From Pseudoxanthomonas sp. Root630 (GTDB lineage Bacteria; Pseudomonadota; Gammaproteobacteria; Xanthomonadales; Xanthomonadaceae), in assembly GCF_001427585.1 (NCBI RefSeq), contig NZ_LMGY01000020.1:62001-126000 (forward strand): a stretch of DNA of 64,000 nt, in the 5' to 3' direction. Positions 30,406-40,813 of the stretch are shown here, piece by piece (within the stretch, counting starts at the first letter, position 1; each line of letters starts with the position of its first letter). The notes beneath the pieces are model-generated. The model was not told the DNA's origin and made no database searches. It saw only the letters and a program-made list of their open reading frames with translations. Position numbers and translations under genes: made by a program.

Positions 30406-30786
30406 TCAGGTGTGGATCAGGCGGCCACCGGCGAACGCCCAGTTCTCCCACGTCGTTTCCTTGAAGCAGACCATGACGTTCTCGGGATTCCGTCCCGCGG
30501 CGTGCAGGCGTTGCATCAGGTCGGCCAGCAGCGCCTTCTTCACCTTCACGCTGCGCCCGACCGACCACAGGATCTCGATCAGCACGAAGTCGTCGTCGCG
30601 TGCACCGGCGACATCGGGGTACGCGGGGTCGTAGCGGAAGTCTTCGTCCGACAGTTCCAGCACGCGCTGGAAGCGGTCGGTCGCCGGCACGCCGGAGGCG
30701 ACCAGCGCGGCATGCACCGCGTCGAGGACGGACGACTTGAAGGCCGCGTCCTTCGGCTTGCGGACGGTCACGGTGACCAGGGGCAT
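30406..30786 (-). CDS. Tautomerase-family protein
   Basis: This 126-residue protein has a 4-oxalocrotonate-tautomerase-like start MPLVTVTVRK (Pro2 as the expected catalytic base) and the late KKALLADLMQRL and NPENVMVCFKETTWENWAF. It belongs to a two-beta-alpha-beta-unit subgroup. The substrate is unknown. It converges with the EF-hand gene. Confidence 0.8.
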   Translation of the reverse strand: MPLVTVTVRKPKDAAFKSSVLDAVHAALVASGVPATDRFQRVLELSDEDFRYDPAYPDVAGARDDDFVLIEILWSVGRSVKVKKALLADLMQRLHAAGRNPENVMVCFKETTWENWAFAGGRLIHT

Positions 30787-30837
30787 GGCGTACTCCCACG
30801 GGATGGAGACGCCAGCTTATCCCCCGGCGCGCCGCAC

Positions 30838-30869
30838 AAAAGAAGACGCCGGCCACGGGGGCCGGCGTC
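30838..30869 (-). terminator. Terminator of the MFS transporter gene
   Basis: A perfect 10-bp stem, GACGCCGGCC with GGCCGGCGTC (30845-30869, loop of five), is followed on the minus strand by TTCTTTTG. It lies about 45 bp past the stop of the transporter gene. Confidence 0.7.
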
Positions 30870-30911
30870 GAGGTGGCCGGTCCTGGGAGGGACCGGCCCG
30901 GGGAGGAACGT

Positions 30912-32576
30912 TTACTTCGTGATGTCGACGTCCTTGGTCTCGCGCAGGAACAGCGTGCCGATGACCAGCGTCATCACCGCGATGCCGATCGGGTACCACA
31001 GGCCGTAGTACAGGTTGCCCGTGGCGGCGACCAGCGCGAACGAGATCGCCGGCAGGAAGCCACCGAACCAGCCGTTGCCGATGTGGTACGGCAGCGACAT
31101 GGAGGTGTAGCGGATCTGCGTGGGGAACAGCTCGACCAGGTAGGCGGCGATCGGGCCGTACACCATGGTCACGTAGATCACCAGGATCCAGAGCAGGAAG
31201 ATCGTCATCGGTACATTGATGCGATCCGTCGGCGCCTTCTCCGTGTAACCGGCCGCTGCCAGCGCCGTCTTCAGTTCACCACCGAACGCGGCGGTCTTGG
31301 CCTTCACGTCGTCGCCTGCCAGACCGGCGGCTTCGAACGACGACACCGAGGCCTGGCCCACGCGGACCTGCGCCAGCGTGCCCGGCGCTGCCGATTCCAC
31401 GCTGTACGGTACGCCGGCACGGGCGAGGGCGGCGGTGGCCTGGTCGCACGAGCTGGTGAACTTGCGCGTGCCCGGGATCGGGTCGAACTGGAAGGAACAG
31501 GTGCCCTTGTCCGCGACGACCACGGCCGGCGAGTTGCGGCTGGCTTCTTCCACGCCCGGATTGGCGAAGTGGGTGATGCCCTTGAAGATCGGGAAGTAAG
31601 TCACCGCGGCCAGCAGGCAGCCCGCCATGATGATCTTCTTGCGGCCGATGCGGTCCGACAGCCAGCCGAAGAACAGGAAGAACGGCGTGGCGAGGAACAG
31701 CGCAGCGGCGATCAGCAGATAGGCGACCGTGGAGTCCACCTTCAGGATGCTCTGCAGGTAGAACAGCGCATAGAACTGGCCGGCGTACCAGACCACGGCC
31801 TGGCCAGCGGTGGCGCCGAACAGCACCAGCAGCATGAGCTTCAGGTTGCCGCCCTTCAGCGAATCGCGGAACGGCGTCTTCGAGCCCTTGCCTTCGGCCT
31901 TCATCTGCTGGAACAGCGGGGACTCGCTCAACTGCAGGCGGATCCAGACCGAAATGCCGAGCAGGATGATCGACGCCAGGAACGGAATGCGCCAACCCCA
32001 GGCTTCGAACGCCTCGGTGCCCAGCGACAGGCGGCAGGCCAGGATCACCAGCAGCGACAGGAACAGGCCCAGCGTCGCGGTGGTCTGGATGAAGGCCGTG
32101 TACAGGCCGCGCTTGCCGTCCGGCGCATGCTCGGCCACGTAGGTCGCCGCGCCGCCGTACTCGCCGCCCATCGCCAGGCCCTGGGCCAGGCGCAGCACGA
32201 TCAGGATGACGGGCGCCGCCATGCCGATCGACGCGTAGTTGGGCAGCACGCCGACCAGGAAGGTCGAGATGCCCATGATCAGGATGGTGACCAGGAACGT
32301 GTACTTGCGGCCGATGCGGTCGCCCAGGCTGCCGAAGAACGCCGCGCCGAACGGACGGACGAAGAAGCCCGCCGCGAACGCCAACAGCGCGAAGATCATG
32401 CCGGTGGTCGGATTGACGCCGCTGAAGAACTGCTTGGCGATGATCGCCGCCAGCGAACCGTAGAGATAGAAGTCGTACCACTCGAACACGGTGCCGAGGC
32501 TCGAGGCGAAGATGACCTTCTTGTGGCCCTTCGTCAGATCGCCCGACGACGAGTGCTGCACAGTCGTGGAACTCAT
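30912..32576 (-). CDS. MFS transporter, metabolite:H+ symporter (MHS) type
   Basis: This 554-residue, twelve-helix transporter of the MHS group begins SSLGTVFEWYDFYLYGSLA, then PFGAAFFGSLGDRIGRKYTF and VLRLAQGLAMGGEYGGAATY. Between predicted helices 8 and 9 lies an unusually long soluble insert of about 110 residues (roughly 345-460) with two Cys (KGTCSFQFD, KFTSSCDQ). It lies 11 bp downstream of a DcaP-like porin gene on the same strand and is divergent from acs, which suggests uptake of a short-chain carboxylate. The substrate is an inference. Confidence 0.85.
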   Translation of the reverse strand: MSSTTVQHSSSGDLTKGHKKVIFASSLGTVFEWYDFYLYGSLAAIIAKQFFSGVNPTTGMIFALLAFAAGFFVRPFGAAFFGSLGDRIGRKYTFLVTILIMGISTFLVGVLPNYASIGMAAPVILIVLRLAQGLAMGGEYGGAATYVAEHAPDGKRGLYTAFIQTTATLGLFLSLLVILACRLSLGTEAFEAWGWRIPFLASIILLGISVWIRLQLSESPLFQQMKAEGKGSKTPFRDSLKGGNLKLMLLVLFGATAGQAVVWYAGQFYALFYLQSILKVDSTVAYLLIAAALFLATPFFLFFGWLSDRIGRKKIIMAGCLLAAVTYFPIFKGITHFANPGVEEASRNSPAVVVADKGTCSFQFDPIPGTRKFTSSCDQATAALARAGVPYSVESAAPGTLAQVRVGQASVSSFEAAGLAGDDVKAKTAAFGGELKTALAAAGYTEKAPTDRINVPMTIFLLWILVIYVTMVYGPIAAYLVELFPTQIRYTSMSLPYHIGNGWFGGFLPAISFALVAATGNLYYGLWYPIGIAVMTLVIGTLFLRETKDVDITK

Positions 32577-32587
32577 GTGGATTCCCC

Positions 32588-33973
32588 TCAGAAAGTGTAT
32601 TTGACGGACGTGTGCAGACGCTTCAGGTCGCCTTCGCGATCATCCTCGAGCGAACGCTGGCCGTAGATCAGCTCCGCACCCAGGTCCAGCTTCGGGAACG
32701 GCGAGTAGATCAGGTTGGCGTGCATCGACTGCGTGCGCTCGGTGACGCCGAAACCGGTGATGCCGGCGTCGTTGTCGAAGTGCGAGGCGGAGTACATCAG
32801 GTTGGTACGCACCTTCGGGCTGAACACATGGCGCCAGGCGACGAAGCCGCCGTAACCGTCCAGCGCGTTGATGTCGCCGTTGGCTTCGGTCACCACGTCG
32901 CTGCCCACGCCGAAGGCGAGGTAACGGCCGATGCCCTGGCCGGCGTTCACGGCGTAGCGGATGTCGTCGCTCTTGCCCAGGTTGAACTTGCCCGACACGC
33001 TCATCGAGCCGCCGGTATCGGTTTCGTCGCCCACCTTGAACTGGCGCACCATGCCGGCGACGGTGAAGTGGCCCCAGTCGCCCTTGGTCAGCCAGCGCGC
33101 GGTGACGTCCGGCGCGGCGTTGTCGCCGCTGTTGAAGCGGGTGCCGGTGAGGTACGGCGTGACGGTCGTCTGCGGGTTCTCGATCGAGAACGACCACGGG
33201 CCCTTGGTGTAGCGCAGCTGGGCCTGGCGCACGAAGATCGTGCCATCGGTCGGGCCCACGAAATCCACGGCGTCAGGCAGCGCGGCCGCGTCCATGAAGT
33301 TGGACCAGGTCTGGCCGGCCAGCCAGTTGTTCCAGCTGACATACGCATGGCGCAGGGTGACGGCGTAGGTGTTGGTCGCGGTCTCGTTGCCGGCCAGCGC
33401 GTTGCTGCCGCCGCCGAAGAAGTCCATCTCGACGAAGCCCTTCAGCTTGTCGCCGCCCTCGGTCACATGGTCCGCACTCAGCCAGAAGCGCGAGAACTGG
33501 GCGTGGAAATCGGCATAGGGATCGCCGCCGTCGGCGGTGGGGCCACCGACCGGGATGGTGCTGGGCACGTAGAACAGGCGGCCGGAATTGCCATCGGCGA
33601 TGCGGCCGTCGCTGGTGTCGGTGACCATCGCGTCCATCTTGATGAAGCCGCCGTAGGAGAACGTGCTCCCCGGATTGGACGCGGTCAGGATGGTGGTGTT
33701 CTGGATCGGCTGCTTGCCGGCGGGCACGGCGGCCGGTGCGGTGGCCTGCTTGGCCTGCACCTGGGTCACCTGCTCCTGCGTGGTGGTGATCTGCGTCTGC
33801 TGTTGCTGCTGCGCGGACAGCAGCAGCTGCACCTGGCGCTCCAGGTCGGCTACGCGTGCCTCGAGCGCCTTCTCCTTGGCGGTCTGTGCGAACGCCATCC
33901 CCGGCGCGATCAAGGCGATGAAAAGCGCAGCGGCCAGTGGCCGTCGCGCCATGAGTGCGGAACGTTGGGTCAT
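32588..33973 (-). CDS. DcaP-like outer-membrane porin
   Basis: This protein of about 461 residues has a signal peptide (PGMAFAQ), an N-terminal coiled coil (EKALEARVADLERQVQLLLS, then Q-rich) and a beta-barrel ending in the outer-membrane signature Tyr-Thr-Phe. SYGGFIKMDAMVTDTSDG is the typical first DcaP strand. DcaP porins admit negatively charged small acids. The ATG at 33973 is preceded by GGGAGGGG. It is probably cotranscribed with the MHS transporter. Confidence 0.85.
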   Translation of the reverse strand: MTQRSALMARRPLAAALFIALIAPGMAFAQTAKEKALEARVADLERQVQLLLSAQQQQQTQITTTQEQVTQVQAKQATAPAAVPAGKQPIQNTTILTASNPGSTFSYGGFIKMDAMVTDTSDGRIADGNSGRLFYVPSTIPVGGPTADGGDPYADFHAQFSRFWLSADHVTEGGDKLKGFVEMDFFGGGSNALAGNETATNTYAVTLRHAYVSWNNWLAGQTWSNFMDAAALPDAVDFVGPTDGTIFVRQAQLRYTKGPWSFSIENPQTTVTPYLTGTRFNSGDNAAPDVTARWLTKGDWGHFTVAGMVRQFKVGDETDTGGSMSVSGKFNLGKSDDIRYAVNAGQGIGRYLAFGVGSDVVTEANGDINALDGYGGFVAWRHVFSPKVRTNLMYSASHFDNDAGITGFGVTERTQSMHANLIYSPFPKLDLGAELIYGQRSLEDDREGDLKRLHTSVKYTF

Positions 33974-34294
33974 AACCCCTCCCGAAAGGTTGATGGCCGC
34001 GTTACGCGGCTGACGGAGACTTGCGCCTGCGTGCCGGCACCGCCTATTCGCCATTAGTCGTAACCGCACCGCGGCGGACTCAAACCCTTGCCAGCAAAGG
34101 GGTGCGACGTTCGGTCGCAGTGCGCGCACCCCATGCTTTAAGACCATCGTCTAAGCCGGATGCTGCAATGCCGCACGGTCGTATGCGTCAAACTCGCTGC
34201 GTCGGACATGCCACGCGATGCGCTTCTCCGCCTCGCCCGGTCTTCGTCCATGCCTCAGAATCGATGCATCACTTGAACGTCCCGGGAGGACCTC
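33974..34294. promoter_or_regulatory. Divergent control region between the porin and acs
   Basis: This 321-bp region has no gene and must carry promoters for both directions. It includes an AGAC-CATC-GTCT dyad in TTTAAGACCATCGTCTAAG (34137-34155), a candidate operator, and GGGAGG as the acs ribosome site (34283-34290). I cannot assign -10/-35 boxes with certainty. Confidence 0.4.
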
Positions 34295-36238
<1,944 letters not shown>

Positions 36239-36264
36239 CCCGTCTGCTGGGGAGGGCAGATGGG

Positions 36265-36296
36265 CTGCACGGGGCGGGACACGCCGCCCTGTGCAG
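36265..36296 (+). other. Stable stem-loop between acs and the response regulator
   Basis: CTGCAC...GTGCAG closes a GGGCG/CGCCC stem (36265-36296). There is no T-run, so it is either a weak terminator/attenuator or an mRNA-stabilising stem between the two genes. Confidence 0.4.
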
Positions 36297-36329
36297 GCAA
36301 CGCGTCAAGGATTACCCTTTCCCACCACG

Positions 36330-37013
36330 ATGGATCGCACTGCCATGCCCACCCTGTTGATCGCCGACGACCACCCGCTGTTCCGTGAGGCGCTGCGCGG
36401 CGCCGTGCAACGGGTGATGCCGGGCGTGAAGCTGCACGAAGCCGACAGCGTCGACGCGCTGTACGTGCTCGTCGACGCGCACCCCGACGCCGACCTGCTG
36501 TTGATGGACCTCAACATGCCCGGCGCGCACGGCTTCAATGCGCTGGTGCACCTGCGCGCGCTGCATCCGCAGCTGCCGGTGGTCATCGTGTCCGCGCGTG
36601 AAGAGCCGGCGGTGATGCGCCGCGCGCTCGACCACGGCGCGCTGGGTTTCATTCCGAAGTCGGCCGATTCGGACACCATCGGCCAGGCCATCGGCGCCGT
36701 GCTCGACGGCGAACGCTGGGTGCCGGACGAGGCGCACAGCGCCCCGGCGACCTCCCGCGACGAACAGGAAACCGCGCAGCGCCTGCGCGACCTGACGCCG
36801 CAGCAGTTCAAAGTGCTGCAGATGCTCGGCGCCGGCCGCCTCAACAAGCAGATCGCCTACGACCTGGGCGTGTCCGAGGCCACCATCAAGGCGCACGTCA
36901 CCGCCATCCTGCGCAAGCTGCACGTCACCAACCGGACCCAGGCGGTGCTCGCTGCCGGTCGCCTCGCGGTGGATCCGGACGGCCTGGTGCTGCCGCCGGA
37001 CGAAGGCGAATAG
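36330..37013 (+). CDS. LuxR-family response regulator (CrbR/ErdR-like)
   Basis: This 227-residue regulator has an N-terminal receiver (TLLIADDHPLFREAL, phospho-acceptor in LLLMDLNMPG, switch Lys in GFIPKSA) and a C-terminal LuxR helix-turn-helix (LTPQQFKVLQMLGAGRLNKQ, then IAYDLGVSEATIKAHVTAIL). Its position directly after acs matches the CrbR/ErdR regulators that, with an SLC5-domain kinase, switch on acs. Such a kinase lies at 50681-54151. I start at the ATG at 36330; the ATG at 36345 is also possible. Confidence 0.85.
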   Translation: MDRTAMPTLLIADDHPLFREALRGAVQRVMPGVKLHEADSVDALYVLVDAHPDADLLLMDLNMPGAHGFNALVHLRALHPQLPVVIVSAREEPAVMRRALDHGALGFIPKSADSDTIGQAIGAVLDGERWVPDEAHSAPATSRDEQETAQRLRDLTPQQFKVLQMLGAGRLNKQIAYDLGVSEATIKAHVTAILRKLHVTNRTQAVLAAGRLAVDPDGLVLPPDEGE

Positions 37014-37031
37014 TCCCGCGCGCCAGCGGAC

Positions 37032-37919
37032 TCAGGTCTTGCCGGCGGCCTTGCGCGCCGCGCAGGTCTTGTCGGCAGGAAGCGCCTGGCCGGCCTTCTG
37101 TTCCACCAGGCGCTCATCCTGCGTGGCTTTCGCGATCTCACCCAGTTCGCAGTACACGAACGTGCGGTAGAGCAGGTAGTCGATCGTGTCGGGCTGGCCG
37201 GCGACCAGCGCATCGATGTGGGGCAGCGCCTCTTTCCAGCGCCTGTGGTTCAGCAGGAGGGACGTCAGGTCCCGGTGGTAATGCAGTCGCGCCGAAGGCG
37301 CGGTGCTCAGGCGAAGGGCCTTCTGCAGGTCGGCGACGGCCTCTTCGCTCAGGTAGTCGCCGAACTCGGTCTTGCTGCCCTTGATCAGCGAGTGCGCGCG
37401 CGCGTGCAATACGTCCACGTCATCGGGATTGCGGGCCAACAGCACGGCATACAGGTCCTTCGCCTCGTCGACATCGCCCGTACGTTGCGCGTCGGCGAGC
37501 AACGCGTCGCGCCCGTCGGTGCGCCGGAGGGGCAGCGGTTTTCCGTTGCGGCACTCGGTTGCGCCGGAGCGCACGCTGAAGGCATCGCCCTGGCCGGGAA
37601 CGGCGGCGCCCCCCTGGCAGCTGCCGTACTGCGTCCAGCGCCAGCGCATGGCGTAGGGCATCGTGTCGTGGTGCTCGCCGATCTCCACGGTGAACGTGCG
37701 TGACTGGCCGGGCGCCAGCGGACGGTCCAGCTCGATCTCACCGCCGCCGAAGGTCTTGCTGGAGAAGACGCTGGTGCGCTCGACCGACACCCCGACGATG
37801 GGTGCATCGCTGTCGTTGACGAGTTCGAGCTGGACACGGCGGTCGGCGGCGCTGGCAACGCTGGCGCACGCCAGCAGACCGGCGGCCGCGCTGGCCGCCA
37901 TGAGGCGATGGAATGGCAT
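37032..37919 (-). CDS. Secreted TPR-like protein
   Basis: This 295-residue protein has a signal peptide (GLLACASVASAAD), then a beta-rich domain (LVNDSDAPIVGVSVERTSVF) and a helical TPR-like half (DVDEAKDLYAVLLARNPDDV; ALPHIDALVAGQPDTIDYLL). Several Cys (SCQGG, TECRNG, TCAARK) suit a periplasmic location. It converges with the response regulator. Function unknown. Confidence 0.6.
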   Translation of the reverse strand: MPFHRLMAASAAAGLLACASVASAADRRVQLELVNDSDAPIVGVSVERTSVFSSKTFGGGEIELDRPLAPGQSRTFTVEIGEHHDTMPYAMRWRWTQYGSCQGGAAVPGQGDAFSVRSGATECRNGKPLPLRRTDGRDALLADAQRTGDVDEAKDLYAVLLARNPDDVDVLHARAHSLIKGSKTEFGDYLSEEAVADLQKALRLSTAPSARLHYHRDLTSLLLNHRRWKEALPHIDALVAGQPDTIDYLLYRTFVYCELGEIAKATQDERLVEQKAGQALPADKTCAARKAAGKT

Positions 37920-38102
37920 GAGATGTCCCCTGTTGACCGCCTCATTCAATCGCATGCGGCAGCGCAAGGGAAGTGGGGCACGCCGATGCGCGGGTGTCGG
38001 CAGGGATGGCCGCCCGCTACCCGCGCGTGGCCGAAAACCAGGTTGTAGAGCGGCTGGCCCAACAGCGACAGCAGGTTCCGGCCAGCCGGGATCGCGGCTT
38101 CC

Positions 38103-38612
38103 TCACGCGGGCAGATGCGAACGGATCCGCTTCACGGTCTCGACAAGCTGCTCGACGGACACCCGAACCCGGGCCATGCGTTGCGTATCGTCGCCGGGCT
38201 CGTGCGCGGCGCCCCTTTCGCGCCCGGCGCCGTCGAAGGTGGCGAGTTGCGGCGGGCCTATGCCCCAATCGCTGCCCTTCTGCCGGGGCACGACATGGAA
38301 ATGGAAGTGCGGCGTTTCCTGCCCGCTGTACACCCCGTTGTTCTGGAACGTCAGTATTCCCAGGGGCTGATACGTCCTGACGAGCGCCTCGGCGACGCGC
38401 TTGGCCGAGGCCATGACGGCCGAGCATTCGTGGTCGGAAAGATCGAGCAGCGTCGCGACGTGCCGGCGCGTGATGACGCAGCACTGGCCGACTTCGAACT
38501 GCCGTGGATTGATCACCGTCAGCGTGTGCTCGCCTTCCTCGATGATCTTCCAGGGTTCATCGCGCGCTGCCACGCACAGGTCGCAGGGGTCCCTGACGGG
38601 AAGTTCGATCAC
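38103..38612 (-). CDS. HIT-family hydrolase
   Basis: This 169-residue histidine-triad protein reads DPCDLCVAARDEPWKIIEEG, with NNGVYSGQETPHFHFHVVPR containing the H-x-H-x-H triad. It is a predicted nucleotide phosphoramidase or hydrolase. The start is uncertain. I use the GTG at 38612, since the upstream frame enters the next gene. Confidence 0.82.
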   Translation of the reverse strand: MIELPVRDPCDLCVAARDEPWKIIEEGEHTLTVINPRQFEVGQCCVITRRHVATLLDLSDHECSAVMASAKRVAEALVRTYQPLGILTFQNNGVYSGQETPHFHFHVVPRQKGSDWGIGPPQLATFDGAGRERGAAHEPGDDTQRMARVRVSVEQLVETVKRIRSHLPA

Positions 38613-38664
38613 CTGATCTCTCCGATCTGCATGGGCTGGATGTTTCGCGGGCCCAGTATCGCAT

Positions 38665-39006
38665 TCAGGACTGCGGGTCGAATCCGAAGACGCGGAGCTC
38701 CTGCGCGCACCGGCAGGCTCGCGCGAGGCGTGCCGCCCATGCGATGGCCTCTTCTCGCGAGGGCAATTCGAGCACGGCGAACCCACCATTGAGCGGAGGC
38801 GCCCACGGGTACCCGCCCGTGGCGACCGAGCCGTCGGCCGAAACAAGGACAGGCGGCACCCCTTCGTCGATGCCCCCGCCGAAGACGTATACGCCGGCGA
38901 CTTTCGCGTCTTCGATCACCGCATGCGAATCGTGGACGACCGCGTCCCAGTCGCCATCAGGCACGACCATCGCCGCGCTCGGGAAGGAGATCAGGTACTT
39001 GGCCAT
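38665..39006 (-). CDS. YciI-family (YCII-related) protein
   Basis: This 113-residue ferredoxin-like small protein begins MAKYLISFPSAAM and has VAGVYVFGGGIDEG, FAVLELPSREEAIAWAARLA and an RCAQELRVF ending, as in the YCII/DGPF families. It is the first ordinary chromosomal gene beyond the low-coordinate end of the cassette array. Confidence 0.75.
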   Translation of the reverse strand: MAKYLISFPSAAMVVPDGDWDAVVHDSHAVIEDAKVAGVYVFGGGIDEGVPPVLVSADGSVATGGYPWAPPLNGGFAVLELPSREEAIAWAARLARACRCAQELRVFGFDPQS

Positions 39007-39026
39007 CGTCTGTTCTCTTTGGGAGT

Positions 39027-39092
39027 GGCGCTGAATCGAGCCGACCCGGAAGCCGGCTCCGGCGCTTACGGCTGGCAAGGACTCAGCGCTTA
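39027..39092 (-). repeat. Decayed terminal attC remnant
   Basis: GCGCTGAATCGAGCCGACCC followed by GGAAGCCGGCTCCGGC resembles the L'/central part of the array's attC consensus, but the R'' side is unrecognisable. It lies just 3' of the gene at 39090 and probably marks the old end of the array. Confidence 0.4.
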
Positions 39093-39371
39093 CAAGCGAC
39101 GAGCCTTGTTGATGAACGAGCACAGCACGTGGATGGCCGCAGCCAGCCCAGCGTACAACACAGTGTTGAGAAACACGGACAAGCCCATCACTGTCCACAC
39201 CGATAGCGTGTCTCTCGGGCCCTCCAGCGCCATCAGCAATATCGACGAAGGCCAGAGCCAGGCCTCGAATGATCCAAACAGCTCCCGTGTCACGAGATGC
39301 CGAGTCACGAGTACGCACGGGACAAGAATGCCGAGTGCTGCGCCTGTCGCGATGGATTTCCCCAGCTTCAT
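39090..39371 (-). CDS. Terminal cassette: small membrane protein
   Basis: This 93-residue protein has two or three hydrophobic stretches (IATGAALGILVPCVLVT; WPSSILLMALEG; GLSVFLNTVLYAGLAAAIHV) and a basic tail FINKARRL. It lies between the decayed attC and attC 1, so I read it as the last surviving cassette. I do not recognise the family. Confidence 0.55.
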   Translation of the reverse strand: MKLGKSIATGAALGILVPCVLVTRHLVTRELFGSFEAWLWPSSILLMALEGPRDTLSVWTVMGLSVFLNTVLYAGLAAAIHVLCSFINKARRL

Positions 39372-39399
39372 GCCAAACCCCTGCGCATCGAATGGACGG

Positions 39400-39564
39400 T
39401 CAGGTCCGCGAGTCAGTGACGTGGATCGCAGCAGCTTCGCCGAACTCCAGTTCCATGGCGCTCCGGACAAGCCCGGGAAGTGCAAACCAGGACTTTCCGG
39501 AGAATGTATCGACGCCGCCGAATCCCGCCTCGCGAGACAGGTAAAGCGTCTCGGCGCGGCTCAT
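39400..39564 (-). CDS. Small ORF in the terminal cassette
   Basis: A 54-residue frame, MSRAETLYLSREAGFGGVD through ATG 39564 to TGA 39400, lies 5' of the membrane-protein gene. It is preceded by GAGTACGAGG as a possible ribosome site. It may be a degraded cassette whose own attC is lost. Evidence is only the open frame, its position and the ribosome site. Confidence 0.35.
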   Translation of the reverse strand: MSRAETLYLSREAGFGGVDTFSGKSWFALPGLVRSAMELEFGEAAAIHVTDSRT

Positions 39565-39603
39565 CCTCGTACTCTCGTCTTCCAGGAGAGATCGCCTATG
39601 CCT

Positions 39604-39663
39604 TTGTGGTGCCTGGGTTGGCGCGAACCGCGAAGCGGATTCGGCTTGAATGAATTGTTAGGG
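39604..39663 (-). repeat. attC 1 (R' lost)
   Basis: The right half is intact (TTGAATGAATTGTTAGGG) and the central stem is present, but the R' core reads GTGGTGC instead of YYYAAC. Excision across it should be impaired. Confidence 0.8.
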
Positions 39664-40020
39664 CTTGTTGAACGACAGCTCGATCGATGTGTAGAAAGGT
39701 GTCGGCCACTGTCCCGCAAGGCCGTATGCCGATATTGCCTGGTGCACGCATTGGGCCAGTGGTGTTTCACCCTTGCGCCAGCTCTCTGCGACCGAGCCAT
39801 CGGCATTGAGGGAGAAGACTACGCTGAATGCGGAAAGGTCCATGCCGGGCCGGCCGCAGGTGGTCATGGCAGATCCGAGCGCGTTGCCCTGAGCCTGCAG
39901 CAGTCGGGATTTGGTCTCCTTGGAGAGGCTCGCCTCGTTCTCATCGGCCAAAGTCTTGGCTTGGTCGAAGCCCATGGGCGATGAAGCCAATTGAGTTGCA
40001 AGAAGAAGCTCTTTGAGCAC
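39658..40020 (-). CDS. Cassette protein 1, unknown
   Basis: This 120-residue protein has a weakly hydrophobic start (MLKELLLATQLASSPMGF), a Lys/Glu-rich helix and a beta-rich end (FSVVFSLNADGSVAESW; PFYTSIELSF) with two Cys. The C-terminal half slightly recalls TonB-type C-terminal domains. The TAA stop lies in the R'' box of attC 1. No known family recognised. Confidence 0.65.
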   Translation of the reverse strand: MLKELLLATQLASSPMGFDQAKTLADENEASLSKETKSRLLQAQGNALGSAMTTCGRPGMDLSAFSVVFSLNADGSVAESWRKGETPLAQCVHQAISAYGLAGQWPTPFYTSIELSFNKP

Positions 40021-40038
40021 AGTGACTCTCCCTTTGGA

Positions 40039-40099
40039 GCCCTACCGCATGAGTCAAGCCAAGCCGCGATGCACCTTCGGCTTGCATGACTTGTTAGGC
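40039..40099 (-). repeat. attC 2 (R' mutated)
   Basis: R'' is GTTAGGC. R' reads CCCTACC in place of RYYYAAC, and the arms diverge from the consensus (GATGCACC in the centre). Confidence 0.8.
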
Positions 40100-40357
40100 C
40101 GCAGCCCGTGATGGGATAAGGCGACCCACAAGGACAGCAACACAAAGACCGATCAAGCCGTATGGCGCCACCTTCTCGAAGGCGTAGTAACCGATAGCGG
40201 CACCAATTGAGAATCCGGCCAGGCCGAACCAAGCAAGACGGCGCTGCATGATGAGCCTGGCAGCTTCGCTCGCGCGCCTGCGGTTCAAATCTTCTTGAGC
40301 CTTCAGGTCAGGCTCCAGAATGGCCCGGGCAATCGCATCAGCTTGTTTCTTGTCCAT
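40094..40357 (-). CDS. Cassette protein 2, small membrane protein
   Basis: This 87-residue protein has a charged helical N-terminus (KQADAIARAILEPDLKAQED) and two C-terminal membrane helices (AWFGLAGFSIGAAIGYYAF; GLIGLCVAVLVGRLI). AAGGAG precedes the ATG by nine bases. The TAA is in the R'' box. Unknown family. Confidence 0.65.
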   Translation of the reverse strand: MDKKQADAIARAILEPDLKAQEDLNRRRASEAARLIMQRRLAWFGLAGFSIGAAIGYYAFEKVAPYGLIGLCVAVLVGRLIPSRAAA

Positions 40358-40380
40358 GAGCACGTACTCCTTCGTTAGCT

Positions 40381-40440
40381 GCCCAACGCCGGAACTAAGC
40401 CGTACTCCGAAATGGGTTCGGCTTGAATGAATTGTTGGAC
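40381..40440 (-). repeat. attC 3
   Basis: A 60-bp site with R' GCCCAAC and R'' GTTGGAC, both fitting the core consensus. The central arms are partly mismatched (GTACTCCGAAATGGG). Confidence 0.85.
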
Positions 40441-40443
40441 CCG

Positions 40444-40749
40444 CTACCGCGCGCCATGCAGTACATCGCCCCAGAGCGATCGTACGCCAGCAGCTGCGCC
40501 GTAAAGAAGCCCGAGGAATGCCAGTCCCAGGCCCAGCGACAAGGCGCCATAGAGTACCCAGAAAATCCAGGTCGCTTGGCGATACAGGGGTACGTACGTC
40601 TCCCCGGGCGCGACCAGGCATTGCCCGGCCAATGAACTGAAAGATCCACCCGCATCCGAGCAGGAGTCGCCCGCGAAAAAAAGATAGACGAGCCAGCTGG
40701 ACAAACCCAGACACAGGATGCCTGCCGCAGGTACCAGGTATTTTCTCAT
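40444..40749 (-). CDS. Cassette protein 3, membrane protein
   Basis: This 101-residue protein has two membrane spans, one N-terminal (YLVPAAGILCLGLSSWLVYL) and one C-terminal (IFWVLYGALSLGLGLAFLGL). A loop with two Cys (GDSCSDAGGSFSSLAGQC) lies between them and is probably periplasmic and disulfide-bonded. The stop lies 4 bp beyond attC 3. Unknown family. Confidence 0.65.
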   Translation of the reverse strand: MRKYLVPAAGILCLGLSSWLVYLFFAGDSCSDAGGSFSSLAGQCLVAPGETYVPLYRQATWIFWVLYGALSLGLGLAFLGLLYGAAAGVRSLWGDVLHGAR

Positions 40750-40753
40750 GCGA

Positions 40754-40813
40754 GTCCAACGCCTGAATTGTGCCGACCCGAAAAGCGGGTTCGGCTTGAA
40801 TGGATTGTTAGGC
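40754..40813 (-). repeat. attC 4
   Basis: A 60-bp site with R' GTCCAAC and R'' GTTAGGC, and stem GACCCGAAAAGCGGGTTC. Confidence 0.88.
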
